Shown: one piece after another, positions 56,612 through 64,000 of the stretch
How positions within the stretch are numbered: position 1 is the stretch's first letter
Layout of the letters: every line of letters begins with the position of its first letter
From: Candidatus Omnitrophota bacterium
Lineage (GTDB): Bacteria; Omnitrophota; Gorgyraeia; JAUYCX01
Length of the DNA: 64,000 nt
Assembly (NCBI GenBank): GCA_030692045.1
Contig: JAUYCX010000035.1
Location: 1-64,000 of the forward strand
Direction of reading: 5' to 3'
The notes under the pieces: model-generated
Seen by the model: the letters and a program-made list of their open reading frames with translations, nothing else
Told to the model about the DNA's origin: nothing
Database searches by the model: none
Translations under genes and position numbers: made by a program

Positions 56612-56870
56612 AGCCACAACTTATGGAACGAAGTGAAATAAGTTGTTTGGCTGAATTTGACCCGAAGAATATGTCAAAATTATCGTAGAGAATTTTGACA
56701 TAGTTTATGAGTCGGGAATATTGATAACATATGCCCCTCGCCTAAACATCCCGAAAATCTCTTCGATATTTTCGGGATAGGCTTCGGGATTAATTCGTAC
56801 AAACAAAGTAGCGACTCAAAGGAAGATTGATACTTGACATAAAGAATGTCAAGTATCAAGTGCTCATTAA
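56606..56870. repeat. nested palindromic intergenic element F
   Basis: About 265 bp between the LeuC-like gene and pilT. Left hairpin ACAACTTAT (56616-56624) with ATAAGTTGT (56638-56646), as in elements B and E. Core with two perfect stems: TATGTCAAAATT 56670-56681 / 56691-56702, and ATCCCGAAAAT 56748-56758 / 56768-56778, inside a CCCGAAG...CTTCGGG frame. Right hairpin: 14-bp perfect stem TTGATACTTGACAT 56827-56840 / 56846-56859. Ends AAATGAAG and TGCTCATTAAAGGAGG. Its first bases supply the TGA of the LeuC-like gene. Confidence 0.72.
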
Positions 56871-56881
56871 AGGAGGAATGT

Positions 56882-57928
56882 ATGGAATTAAGGGAATTGC
56901 TAATGCTTACTATTGAGAAAAAGGCCTCAGACCTTCATTTAACTGAGAATACGCCTCCGGTTTTAAGAATTGACGGGAAATTAACCCTTACCAAATTTCC
57001 TGCTTTAAGCCGGGAAGATACTAAGAAAATGATTTATAGCATGCTTTCAGATGTACAAAAGGAGGTATTTGAAAGGGATTTGGAGCTAGATTTTTCTTTA
57101 GCCCTACCAGGATTAGACCGCTTTCGTGTAAATGTACATATTCAGAAAGGTTCAGTTGAATCTGCTTTTCGCCGCATCCCTTTATTTGTGCCTAGCCTTG
57201 AAGAATTGGGCTTACCTACAGTTGTAACTGATTTAGCCAGAAAGCCAAACGGTTTGGTTTTAATTACTGGACCAACAGGGGTAGGAAAAACTACAACCCT
57301 GGCCGCTATGGTTGATTTAGTTAATAATGAAAGTTCAAAGCTTATTGTTACAATTGAAGACCCTATTGAATTTATTCACTACAATAAAAAAAGTATTATT
57401 AAACAGCGCGAGGTTTATAGTGACACCAAGTCTTTTGCTGCGGCATTAATGCATTGTTTAAGACAGGACCCCAATATTATTGTTGTAGGCGAAATGCGTG
57501 ACTTGGAAACAATCTCAACAGCTTTAACTGCTGCTGAAACTGGACACTTAGTTCTAGCAACCCTGCATACACCTGATGCTCCTCAGACTATTGAGAGGAT
57601 TATTGATGTTTTCCCGCCGCACCAACAACAACAAGTGAAATTACAACTTTCAGATTGTTTACAAGGGATTTGTTCACAGTTATTGCTTCCTCGCGCAAAT
57701 GGAATTGGCAGAATTCTGTCAACTGAGATTTTAATTGCCACGCCTGGAATTAGAAATTTAATTCGAGAGCAGGAAATTGAGCAAATTCCCACCCTCATTC
57801 AAACCGGCAGTCAGTATGGCATGAAGACAATGGATAAGTCTTTAAAAGACCTTTATCATGCAGGATTAATTAGCTATGATGTGGCAGTAAGTAAAGTTAA
57901 GAGTCCCGAAGAGTTTAAACATTTATGA
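56882..57928 (+). CDS. pilT: type IV pilus retraction ATPase PilT
   Basis: 348 residues from ATG 56882, chosen for AAAGGAGG ending 6 nt upstream; the frame also runs back into element F. N-terminal PAS-like domain, Walker A GPTGVGKTTT near 136, Walker B IIVVGEMRD, and the His box TGHLVLATLHT. PilT depolymerises the pilus for twitching motility and DNA uptake. It is the only pilus gene outside the 1-11.4 kb locus and splits a metabolic gene pair. Confidence 0.95.
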   Translation: MELRELLMLTIEKKASDLHLTENTPPVLRIDGKLTLTKFPALSREDTKKMIYSMLSDVQKEVFERDLELDFSLALPGLDRFRVNVHIQKGSVESAFRRIPLFVPSLEELGLPTVVTDLARKPNGLVLITGPTGVGKTTTLAAMVDLVNNESSKLIVTIEDPIEFIHYNKKSIIKQREVYSDTKSFAAALMHCLRQDPNIIVVGEMRDLETISTALTAAETGHLVLATLHTPDAPQTIERIIDVFPPHQQQQVKLQLSDCLQGICSQLLLPRANGIGRILSTEILIATPGIRNLIREQEIEQIPTLIQTGSQYGMKTMDKSLKDLYHAGLISYDVAVSKVKSPEEFKHL

Positions 57929-57929
57929 A

Positions 57930-58430
57930 ATGAAATTAAAGGGTTTTGCCTACAAATTCGGCGATAATATTAATACAGATTTAATAATTTCTGGCAGGTA
58001 TAAATTTTCTATTACCGATATAAAAGAATTATCCCAACACTTATTTGAAGATATAGAGATGGATTTTTCTAAAAAGTTAAAGTTTAATGAATCCATTATT
58101 GTGGCAGGAGAAAATTTTGGCATGGGTTCTTCTCGAGAACAAGCACCCTTGGTTTTAAAAGAGGCAGGGATTATTGCGGTAGTTGCCAAGAGTTTTGCTC
58201 GTATTTTTTTTAGAAATTCATTTAATATAGGCCTGCCTTTAATTGAGACAGATACATCTAAAATCAATGCAGGCGACGAATTGCAAATTGATTTAGAAAA
58301 AGGTATATTGTTAAACCTGTCGCATAAACAAAGCCTTTCAATTAAGCCACTACCATCTGTGATGAGAAGCATCTTAGATGACGGTGGTTTGGTTTCTCAT
58401 TTTAAAAAATATGGAAGGTTTAAGATATGA
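57930..58430 (+). CDS. LeuD-type hydro-lyase small subunit
   Basis: 166 residues of the aconitase swivel domain: [14 protein letters not shown], the [11 protein letters not shown] loop and [18 protein letters not shown]. Partner of the large subunit at 55352. It follows pilT by one base and overlaps the isocitrate dehydrogenase by 4 bp. The short length and YKFS loop fit HacB/LeuD-like proteins; substrate as discussed for the large subunit. Confidence 0.88.
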   Translation: MKLKGFAYKFGDNINTDLIISGRYKFSITDIKELSQHLFEDIEMDFSKKLKFNESIIVAGENFGMGSSREQAPLVLKEAGIIAVVAKSFARIFFRNSFNIGLPLIETDTSKINAGDELQIDLEKGILLNLSHKQSLSIKPLPSVMRSILDDGGLVSHFKKYGRFKI

Positions 58431-59509
58431 TTCATAAAGTGACACTTATCCCTGGCGATGGTATTGGTCCCGAAGTAAGCACTGCTGCAAAAAAATGTAT
58501 TGAGGCAACTGGTGTTAAAATTGAGTGGGAAGAGTTAATAGCTGGAGAGGGCGCAATAAAAAAATGGGGAATGCCTTTACCTAAAGAAGTTTTAAAATCA
58601 ATTAAAAAGAATAAGGTTGGTTTAAAGGGACCAATTATTACTCCGGTGGGCAAAGGTTTTCGTTCAGTAAATGTGCAATTAAGGCAGGAATTAAATTTAT
58701 TTGCCTGTGTACGGCCAGCCAAGTCTTTTAAAGGGGTGCGCTCTAAGTTTAAGGATATTGACTTGGTTGTAATTAGGGAAAACACAGAAGATTTATATGC
58801 AGGGATTGAGTTTAAAGCAGGTTCGCTAGAAACCAAAAAACTAATTAAAAAGATTCAAGATTTGCAGGATAAAAAGATTAGAGTTAATTCAGCAATTTCC
58901 ATAAAACCAATTTCTAAATTTGCTTCAGAGAGGATTGTGCGTTTTGCCTTTGAGTATGCCCTAAAGAATAACCGAAAAAAGATTACCGTGGTTCATAAGG
59001 CAAATATTATGAAATTTACCGACGGTCTATTTTTAGATACAGCTCGAAAGGTTTCTAAAGAGTATGAGCATAAATTGAAGTTTGAAGAGGTAATTGTAGA
59101 TAATATGTCTATGCAGTTAGTACAAAAGCCAGAAAATTTTGATTGTTTGGTTTTGCCAAATCTTTATGGCGATATAATTTCTGATCTTTGCGCAGGTTTA
59201 GTTGGCGGTTTAGGAATTGCCGCAGGGGCAAATTTCGGCCAAGGTTTGGCACTTTTTGAACCAGTACATGGTGCAGCTCCCAAATACGCAGGCTTTAATA
59301 AAGTAAATCCAACTGCAATGATTCTTTCCGGGGTTCTTATGTTAAGGTATTTAAATGAACAAGTTGCTGCAGATAAGTTGGAAGATGCAGTCAAAGAAGT
59401 CATCAAAGAAGGAAGATTTGTAACTTACGATTTAAAGGCTAATCGCGATGACCCCACAAGTGTGGGAACACAAGAGATGGCAGAGGCGATATGTCAAAAA
59501 TTGCGGTAA
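58427..59509 (+). CDS. NAD-type isocitrate/isopropylmalate dehydrogenase family protein
   Basis: 360 residues of the beta-decarboxylating dehydrogenases: [10 protein letters not shown] start, [20 protein letters not shown] (the S and N pattern of isocitrate dehydrogenases rather than the IPM-type), [11 protein letters not shown], and metal aspartates in [10 protein letters not shown]. Best read as NAD-dependent isocitrate dehydrogenase producing 2-oxoglutarate; homoisocitrate activity is an alternative. Overlaps mdh by 19 bp. Confidence 0.88.
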   Translation: MIHKVTLIPGDGIGPEVSTAAKKCIEATGVKIEWEELIAGEGAIKKWGMPLPKEVLKSIKKNKVGLKGPIITPVGKGFRSVNVQLRQELNLFACVRPAKSFKGVRSKFKDIDLVVIRENTEDLYAGIEFKAGSLETKKLIKKIQDLQDKKIRVNSAISIKPISKFASERIVRFAFEYALKNNRKKITVVHKANIMKFTDGLFLDTARKVSKEYEHKLKFEEVIVDNMSMQLVQKPENFDCLVLPNLYGDIISDLCAGLVGGLGIAAGANFGQGLALFEPVHGAAPKYAGFNKVNPTAMILSGVLMLRYLNEQVAADKLEDAVKEVIKEGRFVTYDLKANRDDPTSVGTQEMAEAICQKLR

Positions 59510-60408
59510 TCGGTGCTGGTAATGTGGGTAGTCTTGTTGCCATGCGTATAGCTGAGGCAAATCTGGCAGATTTAGTTCTTTTGGATGTAATTTCTGGTAT
59601 TGCAATTGGCAAGGCCCTTGATATGGAAGATGCCTCAGTAATTATGGGGCATAATCGAACAATTAAAGGAACAGCTGATTTTTCTTTGCTGGAGGGTTGC
59701 GATATTGTAGTTATTACTGCTGGTTTTAGCCGCAATCCAGGGATGAGCAGAGTTGATTTGTTGAATAAAAATGCACAGGTTATAAGGGGCATTTCCAGAA
59801 ATTTAAAAGAACTAAAGAAAGAACCCATTGTAATTGTTGTAACTAATCCGGTTGATATATTAACTTATTTGGTCTTAAAGATAACTGGTTTCGACAAGAG
59901 GAGGGTTATGGGTTTAGGGGGCAGTTTAGATACAGCCAGATTCATAAATTTAATCCGCCAGGAATTAAAGGTTTCTTACGAAGATGTTAAAACTTTTGTA
60001 ATTGGAGCTCATAGTGAGAATATGATTCCCTTGGTAAGCAAAACTCAAGTGAAGAATAGACCTCTAACTGAGATTTTAAGCGAAGATAAAATTAAATTAT
60101 TGGTAGACGCAACGCAAAAAAGAGGCGCAACAATTGTTTCCAATTTAGGAAGCGGCAGTGCTTATTTTGCTCCCTCAGCTGCAATTCTTGAAATGGTTAA
60201 GGCCATTATTCTCGACGAGAAAAAAGAGATTATTGCCTCTAGCTTCTTGGATGGAGAATACGACTTAAAAGATATCTGTTTTGGTGTTCCTGTGATTATT
60301 GGAAAGAATGGAATAGAAAAAATCGTAAAACTGGAATTAGCTCAAGAAGAGCACAGCGGCTTGATAAATACCGCTAAAGGAATAAAGCAATGTTTGATTT
60401 GTGCGTAA
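59491..60408 (+). CDS. mdh: malate dehydrogenase (LDH-like)
   Basis: 305 residues: Rossmann motif [12 protein letters not shown] with Asp (VLLDV) favouring NAD, NPVD, the [11 protein letters not shown] substrate-arginine region and catalytic His in [10 protein letters not shown]. The R-N-P residues in [10 protein letters not shown] mark malate rather than lactate dehydrogenase. Overlaps its neighbours by 19 bp on both sides. Confidence 0.93.
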   Translation: MSKIAVIGAGNVGSLVAMRIAEANLADLVLLDVISGIAIGKALDMEDASVIMGHNRTIKGTADFSLLEGCDIVVITAGFSRNPGMSRVDLLNKNAQVIRGISRNLKELKKEPIVIVVTNPVDILTYLVLKITGFDKRRVMGLGGSLDTARFINLIRQELKVSYEDVKTFVIGAHSENMIPLVSKTQVKNRPLTEILSEDKIKLLVDATQKRGATIVSNLGSGSAYFAPSAAILEMVKAIILDEKKEIIASSFLDGEYDLKDICFGVPVIIGKNGIEKIVKLELAQEEHSGLINTAKGIKQCLICA

Positions 60409-61694
60409 TTGGTTCTGGTTGGGCAGGTTTTAATGCCGCTTTAAGGGCTGCAGAATTGGGCGCTAAGGTTTGCTTAATTGAACAGGATAAATTAGGGGGC
60501 GTGTGTTTAAACTATGGATGTATTCCCACAAAGGCAATGATAAATTCCTCTCGGATCTTCTCGCATTTAAACAGCTTATCCAATTTTGGAATTGAAATAA
60601 AGGAAACCTCGTTTAATTTTGATAAAATTCAAGAATATAAATTAAATGTTGTTGAAAGACTTAAGTCGGCTATTAATTTCCAGCTAAAAAATAAAGGGAT
60701 TGAGTTTATTAAGTCCAAGGCAAAGTTGATTGCCCATGATGAGATTGCCGCAGATGACCAAAAAATTAAGGCGAAGAATATAATTATTGCCACTGGCTCT
60801 TTAGCTGCAGAATTGCCATCATTAAAATTCGACGGGAAAAGAATTGTTTCCAGTAATGAAATATTGGAACTAAAATCTATTCCTAAAACCTTATTAATTG
60901 TCGGTGGCGGAGCAATTGGCTGTGAATTTGCCAGCATTTTTTCTTCTTTGGGTTCAAAGGTTACTGTAGTTGAGCTTTTGGATAGGCTCTTGCCCTTAGA
61001 AGATAGAGATATTTCGCAAAAGCTTGAAATGGTATTTCGAAAAAAAGGAATAAAGGTTCTGACTAAAACTAAACTAGAGGAATGTCCTTTAGAGGAGTCC
61101 GAAAAGATCTTGGTTTGTGTGGGAAGAAGACCCAACATACAAAATTTGGGTTTAGAAGAGCTGGGGATTAAAACAGAAAAAAATCGCATTTGTGTCAACA
61201 ATTTCCTGCAAACAAATATACCTAATATTTATGCAGCCGGCGATTGTGTGGGGAAAAAGATGCTTGCCCATGTTGCCTCTTACGAAGCAATAGTTGCCGC
61301 AGAGAATATTTTTGCTTCAAAAAAAGAAATAGAATACTGGGCTGTGCCTAACTGTATCTTTTGCGACCCTGAAATTGGAACTGTTGGTCTAACCGAGGAT
61401 GACGCCAGAAATTTGGGTCGGGATATTTCTATCAGCAAGTTTAGTTTTTTAAGTTCTGGTATGGCGCAGATATTGGGAGAAACAGATGGTTTTATTAAAA
61501 TAATTTGCGATAGCAAAACCTATGAATTGTTAGGAGCTGCAATTATTGGTCCAAAAGCAGCAGAGCTTATTGCCACCTTAACTTTAGCAATAAGAAAACG
61601 TCTAAAAATAGAGGACATCCATGACACAATTTTTGCTCACCCAACCCTATCAGAGGCAATTTTCGAGGCAGTCAAAGGGTTTAAACGATTGTAA
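60390..61694 (+). CDS. lpd: dihydrolipoamide dehydrogenase
   Basis: 434 residues, slightly short. FAD motif [19 protein letters not shown]; redox disulfide GGVCLNYGCIPTK; NAD motif IVGGGAIGCEFA; AGDCVG; and the catalytic HPTLSE near the C-terminus. E3 of 2-oxoacid dehydrogenases or the glycine cleavage system. Followed by lipB (74-bp overlap) and a lipoyl-domain protein, its likely substrate. Confidence 0.94.
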   Translation: MFDLCVIGSGWAGFNAALRAAELGAKVCLIEQDKLGGVCLNYGCIPTKAMINSSRIFSHLNSLSNFGIEIKETSFNFDKIQEYKLNVVERLKSAINFQLKNKGIEFIKSKAKLIAHDEIAADDQKIKAKNIIIATGSLAAELPSLKFDGKRIVSSNEILELKSIPKTLLIVGGGAIGCEFASIFSSLGSKVTVVELLDRLLPLEDRDISQKLEMVFRKKGIKVLTKTKLEECPLEESEKILVCVGRRPNIQNLGLEELGIKTEKNRICVNNFLQTNIPNIYAAGDCVGKKMLAHVASYEAIVAAENIFASKKEIEYWAVPNCIFCDPEIGTVGLTEDDARNLGRDISISKFSFLSSGMAQILGETDGFIKIICDSKTYELLGAAIIGPKAAELIATLTLAIRKRLKIEDIHDTIFAHPTLSEAIFEAVKGFKRL

Positions 61695-62355
61695 TATCAT
61701 TGATTTAGGATTGATTGCCTATAATGATGCATTTCAGTTTCAGCTGAAAAAATTAAACGAAAGAATCAATAATAAATGTTGTGATATCTTGATTATTTGT
61801 GAACACCCTGCGGTTTTTACTTTAGGCAGGCTAGCGAATAAAGAAAATATTTTAACTGACGAAGATGCATTAGCCAGCCAAAATTTAAAAGTAATCCGGG
61901 TAAATAGAGGGGGTGATGTGACTTTTCATGGGCCTGGTCAATTAGTAGCTTATCCAATTTTTGATTTAGCCAAATACAAAAAAGATTTAAGATATTTTCT
62001 GAATAGATTAGAAGAGACAGCCATTCAATTCTTAAAATATTTTGGTGTCGAAGTTTTTCGTCGGACTAACTCAATAGGTGCTTGGTTTAATGATTATAAG
62101 ATTGCTTCAATTGGCATTGGTGTCAAGAAATGGGTTTCCTTTCATGGTTTGGCAATAAATATAAATACAGATTTAAGATATTTTTCCTATATTAAGCCTT
62201 GTGGTTTAGATATAAAGATGACTTCTTTGCAAGGTATAAAACATTATAAAATAAATATGCAACATGCTAAAAGGATAATCGTAGATAAATTTGCTTCGAT
62301 TTTTGGTTTGAAGATAGATGAAAAAGCCTCCAGACGTATTGTCGGGGTTGGTTGA
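61621..62355 (+). CDS. lipB: octanoyl-[acyl carrier protein]:protein octanoyltransferase
   Basis: 244 residues if ATG 61621 is used. NRGGDVTFHGPGQLVAYPI, the acyl-binding lysine in GVKKWVSFHGLAINI and the catalytic cysteine in KPCGLDIKMTSL are intact. The first 25 residues lie within the 74-bp overlap with lpd and do not resemble the family, which normally begins near NIIDLGLIAY, but no later standard start exists before that block. Attaches octanoate to lipoyl domains. It ends at element G. Confidence 0.92.
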   Translation: MTQFLLTQPYQRQFSRQSKGLNDCNIIDLGLIAYNDAFQFQLKKLNERINNKCCDILIICEHPAVFTLGRLANKENILTDEDALASQNLKVIRVNRGGDVTFHGPGQLVAYPIFDLAKYKKDLRYFLNRLEETAIQFLKYFGVEVFRRTNSIGAWFNDYKIASIGIGVKKWVSFHGLAININTDLRYFSYIKPCGLDIKMTSLQGIKHYKINMQHAKRIIVDKFASIFGLKIDEKASRRIVGVG

Positions 62356-62470
62356 ATTAAACCCTTGACATCGAAAAATGTCAAGGGTTTAATTCGCAGA
62401 CGTCCGCCAATGAAGCAATGGTGGACTACAACTTGCGTTCACTAACGTTCCGTAAGTTGTCTGCTTATTA
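62354..62470. repeat. palindromic intergenic element G (left arm missing)
   Basis: About 117 bp. Core: 18-bp perfect stem from 62354-62371 (GAATTAAACCCTTGACAT) to 62378-62395, loop CGAAAA, the strongest hairpin in the window. Then the shared AATTCGCAGACG and a right double hairpin: GTCCGCCA...TGGTGGAC (62402-62425) and ACAACTTGC.../...GTAAGTTGT, ending CTGCTTATT. The left outer hairpin is absent and the core starts at the lipB stop. GGTTGAATT at 62350-62358 resembles GGGTGAATT at 62476-62484 (8 of 9). Confidence 0.7.
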
Positions 62471-62489
62471 AAAGGGGGTGAATTGATTG

Positions 62490-62759
62490 ATGGTTAAGGT
62501 ATACTTGCCTGAATTAGGTGAGGGTATTGAAAAAGCAACCATTTCTTACTGGTATTTTCAAGAAGGGCAAGAGGTTAAGGAGGGTGATGATTTAGTAGAG
62601 GTGGCAACTGACAAGGCAACTTTTAACGTGCCATCTCCAGCAACAGGTATTTTATCAGAAGTTTTGGTTGAAGAAGGTAGTAATGTAAATGTGGGAGAAA
62701 CCCTGGCAGTTATTGAAGAATTAGCCACAGAAGAAAGCCAAGAGGATACGGCAATTTAG
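62490..62759 (+). CDS. free-standing lipoyl-domain protein
   Basis: 89 residues from ATG 62490 (AAGGGGGTG upstream). A complete biotinyl/lipoyl fold with modified lysine in EVATDKATFNVPSPATG (K44). Only an acidic tail follows; no E1-binding or acyltransferase domain, so it is not a truncated long E2 by frameshift. Probably lipoylated by LipB and reoxidised by Lpd next door. Whether it serves a split 2-oxoacid dehydrogenase is unknown. Confidence 0.85.
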   Translation: MVKVYLPELGEGIEKATISYWYFQEGQEVKEGDDLVEVATDKATFNVPSPATGILSEVLVEEGSNVNVGETLAVIEELATEESQEDTAI

Positions 62760-63881
62760 ATGAGCCAGAAAAGAATCCTTTTAATGTACATCTCTGAAAC
62801 TTCTGGCCACCATAGCGCAACCATAGCCATAGAAAAGGCCTTAAGAATTCTAGATCCTCGCACCCAAATCCTCAATATAAACTCTTTTACTTACACTAAT
62901 CCATTATTAGAAAAAATAATAAATAAAGCCTATTTAGGGGTTATTAAAAAAATGCCTCATATTTGGGATTTCCTTTATGATAATCCATTTGTAGTAGAAA
63001 AAACTCAGAGCCTAAAAACTGCAATCCACAAATCAAATTTTCGTAAATTAAAAGTTTTATTCGAAGAGTTTAATCCTAATGTAGTTGCCTGTACGCAAGC
63101 TTTTCCTTGCGGAATTGTAGCAGATTACAAAGTAAAGTTTAATCTTAACTTTTCTCTTTTAGGGGTTTTAACTGATTTCTTGCCTCATGGCTTTTGGTTC
63201 TACGACCACGTGAATTACTATATTGTAGCCAGTGACGAAGCAAAGCAAAGGTTTATTAAGGAAGGTTTCCCTGAAAGGAAAATAAGAAGTCTTGGCATAC
63301 CCATTGACCCAAAATTTTCCTTATCCTTAGAAAAGAATAAGATTGCGAAAAAATTTGATTTAGATTTAAATCTGCCTATAATTTTGGTTATGGGGGGCGG
63401 ACAAGGGATTGGGCCAATTAAACATATCGTTTTGGAATTAACCAAATCTAAGTTTTTATTTCAAATTATTGTTGTAGCTGGAAAAAATAAGAAGCTTTTG
63501 AGTTGGCTTAATAAGCAAAAGTCACGTTTCCATAAAAGATTAATTACGTTCGAATATGTGAATAATATTGAAGAATTGATGCAGATAGCTACCTTTATAG
63601 TTACTAAACCAGGAGGCTTAACCGCAGCAGAGGCTTTAGCAAAGGGTTTGCCATTGGTAATTGTAAAACCCATCCCTGGTCAAGAAATCAATAACACAAT
63701 ATATCTTCTAAAAAAAGATGTAGCCATAGAAGTTGATGAGATTAAACATATAAATCCTCAAATTGAAGCCGTGCTAAATAATCAAGGTAAATTTCAAGAG
63801 ATGCGAAAGAAAGCCTTGGCCTTAGGAAAGCCGCGCTCTGCATTAGATATTGCGCAATTTATTCTAAATCTAAATGTTTAA
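62760..63881 (+). CDS. MGDG synthase/UgtP-like glycosyltransferase (GT28 family)
   Basis: 373 residues. The N-terminal domain (SETSGHHSATIAIEKAL, TQAFPCG, VLTDFLPHGFW) matches MGDG-synthase-type transferases; the C-terminal GT-B half has VMGGGQGIGPI and TKPGGLTAAEALAKGLP, the UDP-sugar site. Transfers a hexose from UDP-sugar to diacylglycerol or a similar lipid at the membrane face. Starts directly after the lipoyl gene and overlaps the next gene by 8 bp. Confidence 0.88.
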   Translation: MSQKRILLMYISETSGHHSATIAIEKALRILDPRTQILNINSFTYTNPLLEKIINKAYLGVIKKMPHIWDFLYDNPFVVEKTQSLKTAIHKSNFRKLKVLFEEFNPNVVACTQAFPCGIVADYKVKFNLNFSLLGVLTDFLPHGFWFYDHVNYYIVASDEAKQRFIKEGFPERKIRSLGIPIDPKFSLSLEKNKIAKKFDLDLNLPIILVMGGGQGIGPIKHIVLELTKSKFLFQIIVVAGKNKKLLSWLNKQKSRFHKRLITFEYVNNIEELMQIATFIVTKPGGLTAAEALAKGLPLVIVKPIPGQEINNTIYLLKKDVAIEVDEIKHINPQIEAVLNNQGKFQEMRKKALALGKPRSALDIAQFILNLNV

Positions 63882-64000
63882 TTTTTTGCTGTATAAACTG
63901 GGAGCAATTCTAGCGCAAAGCCTTTCACGAGATATGGCCTACCGATTAGCCGAGTTTTTTACAGATTTACATTTATTCTTTTCTCCTAGGGATAGGCGCG
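63874..64000 (+). CDS. lipid A acyltransferase-like protein, 3'-truncated by window edge
   Basis: 42 residues are visible, open to the edge. MFNFLLYKLGAILAQSLSR and YRLAEFFTDLHLFFSPRDRR match the N-terminus of LpxL/HtrB family acyltransferases, which add secondary acyl chains to lipid A. Catalytic motifs lie outside the window. Overlaps the glycosyltransferase by 8 bp. Confidence 0.7.
   Translation, partial: MFNFLLYKLGAILAQSLSRDMAYRLAEFFTDLHLFFSPRDRR

Noticed and set aside
62365-62395. TTGACAT in elements F and G as a -35 promoter box
   Set aside because: In both it is part of a perfect stem and no -10 box lies at 16-18 bp.
4886-62470. CRISPR array
   Set aside because: The repeats are isolated palindromes kilobases apart without regular spacers, and no cas gene is present.
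63874-64000. Firm assignment as LpxL
   Set aside because: Only 42 residues are visible and none is catalytic, so it is described only as acyltransferase-like.

Overview
The window is a dense, almost entirely plus-strand block of an AT-rich genome from a Gram-negative bacterium that makes type IV pili. It encodes a PilQ secretin, PilM/N/O/P, many prepilins, a LpxL/HtrB-like acyltransferase start and a complete bacterial transcription/translation superoperon. The style (short secretin, TPR-bearing GT-C protein among pilins, no rpmD in the spc block, heavily overlapping genes) is most like an uncultured Omnitrophota (OP3/PVC-related) genome. That placement is inference from gene content, not a search.

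Layout. (1) 1-11.4 kb: type IV pilus locus. It holds the 3' end of one major pilin, a near-identical second pilin behind a strong promoter and a structured leader, a third prepilin, a TMTC-like membrane glycosyltransferase, PilV/PilW/PilX-like minor pilins, a small membrane protein, then pilM-N-O-P-Q. (2) 11.5-19.1 kb: rng, rplU, obg, proB, proA, nadD, a phosphohexomutase and plsC. (3) 19.4-22.1 kb: rpsA and tyrS. (4) 22.1-23.75 kb: a hairpin-rich spacer carrying the only minus-strand gene, a DDE transposase in a 1.4-kb IS with 25-bp terminal inverted repeats and a 16-17 bp target duplication. (5) 23.75-54.2 kb: a consensus promoter, tRNA-Thr, rpmG, tRNA-Trp, secE, nusG, rplKAJL, rpoBC, rpsL, rpsG, fusA, tuf, the full S10-spc-alpha series, secY, adk, map, infA, rpmJ, rpsMKD, rpoA, rplQ. 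(6) 54.2-62.8 kb: an aminotransferase, then a central-carbon module (LeuC/LeuD-type aconitase-family hydro-lyase, NAD-type isocitrate dehydrogenase, malate dehydrogenase, dihydrolipoamide dehydrogenase, LipB, free-standing lipoyl domain) interrupted by pilT. (7) 62.8-64 kb: a diacylglycerol glycosyltransferase-like protein and the start of a lipid A acyltransferase-like gene.

The most unusual signal is a family of nested-palindrome intergenic elements, at 4.9, 6.9, 12.8, 19.1, 34.9, 56.6 and 62.4 kb, each inserted just upstream of the start of a co-directional gene. They share ends (AATGAG...CTCATT), an internal GAATT-ACCC...GGGT-AATTC frame and outer hairpins, but carry variable cores. Three (A, B, E) share the core CCCAGCACTAATTTT as a long inverted repeat. 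Two (A, B) are flanked by 11-bp and 15-bp direct repeats that duplicate the Shine-Dalgarno/stop region, which is what a transposition-like insertion would leave. One (C) has overwritten the end of rng; one (F) sits with pilT inside what looks like an old leuC-leuD junction. Single solo hairpins with the same ends occur elsewhere. This looks like an undescribed palindromic/MITE-like element that settles in translation-initiation regions without destroying them.

A second candidate is the about 150-nt leader of the major pilin. It folds into a three-stem structure whose apical hairpin contains CCTCCT, an exact complement of the pilin Shine-Dalgarno, and so looks like a pilin riboregulator.
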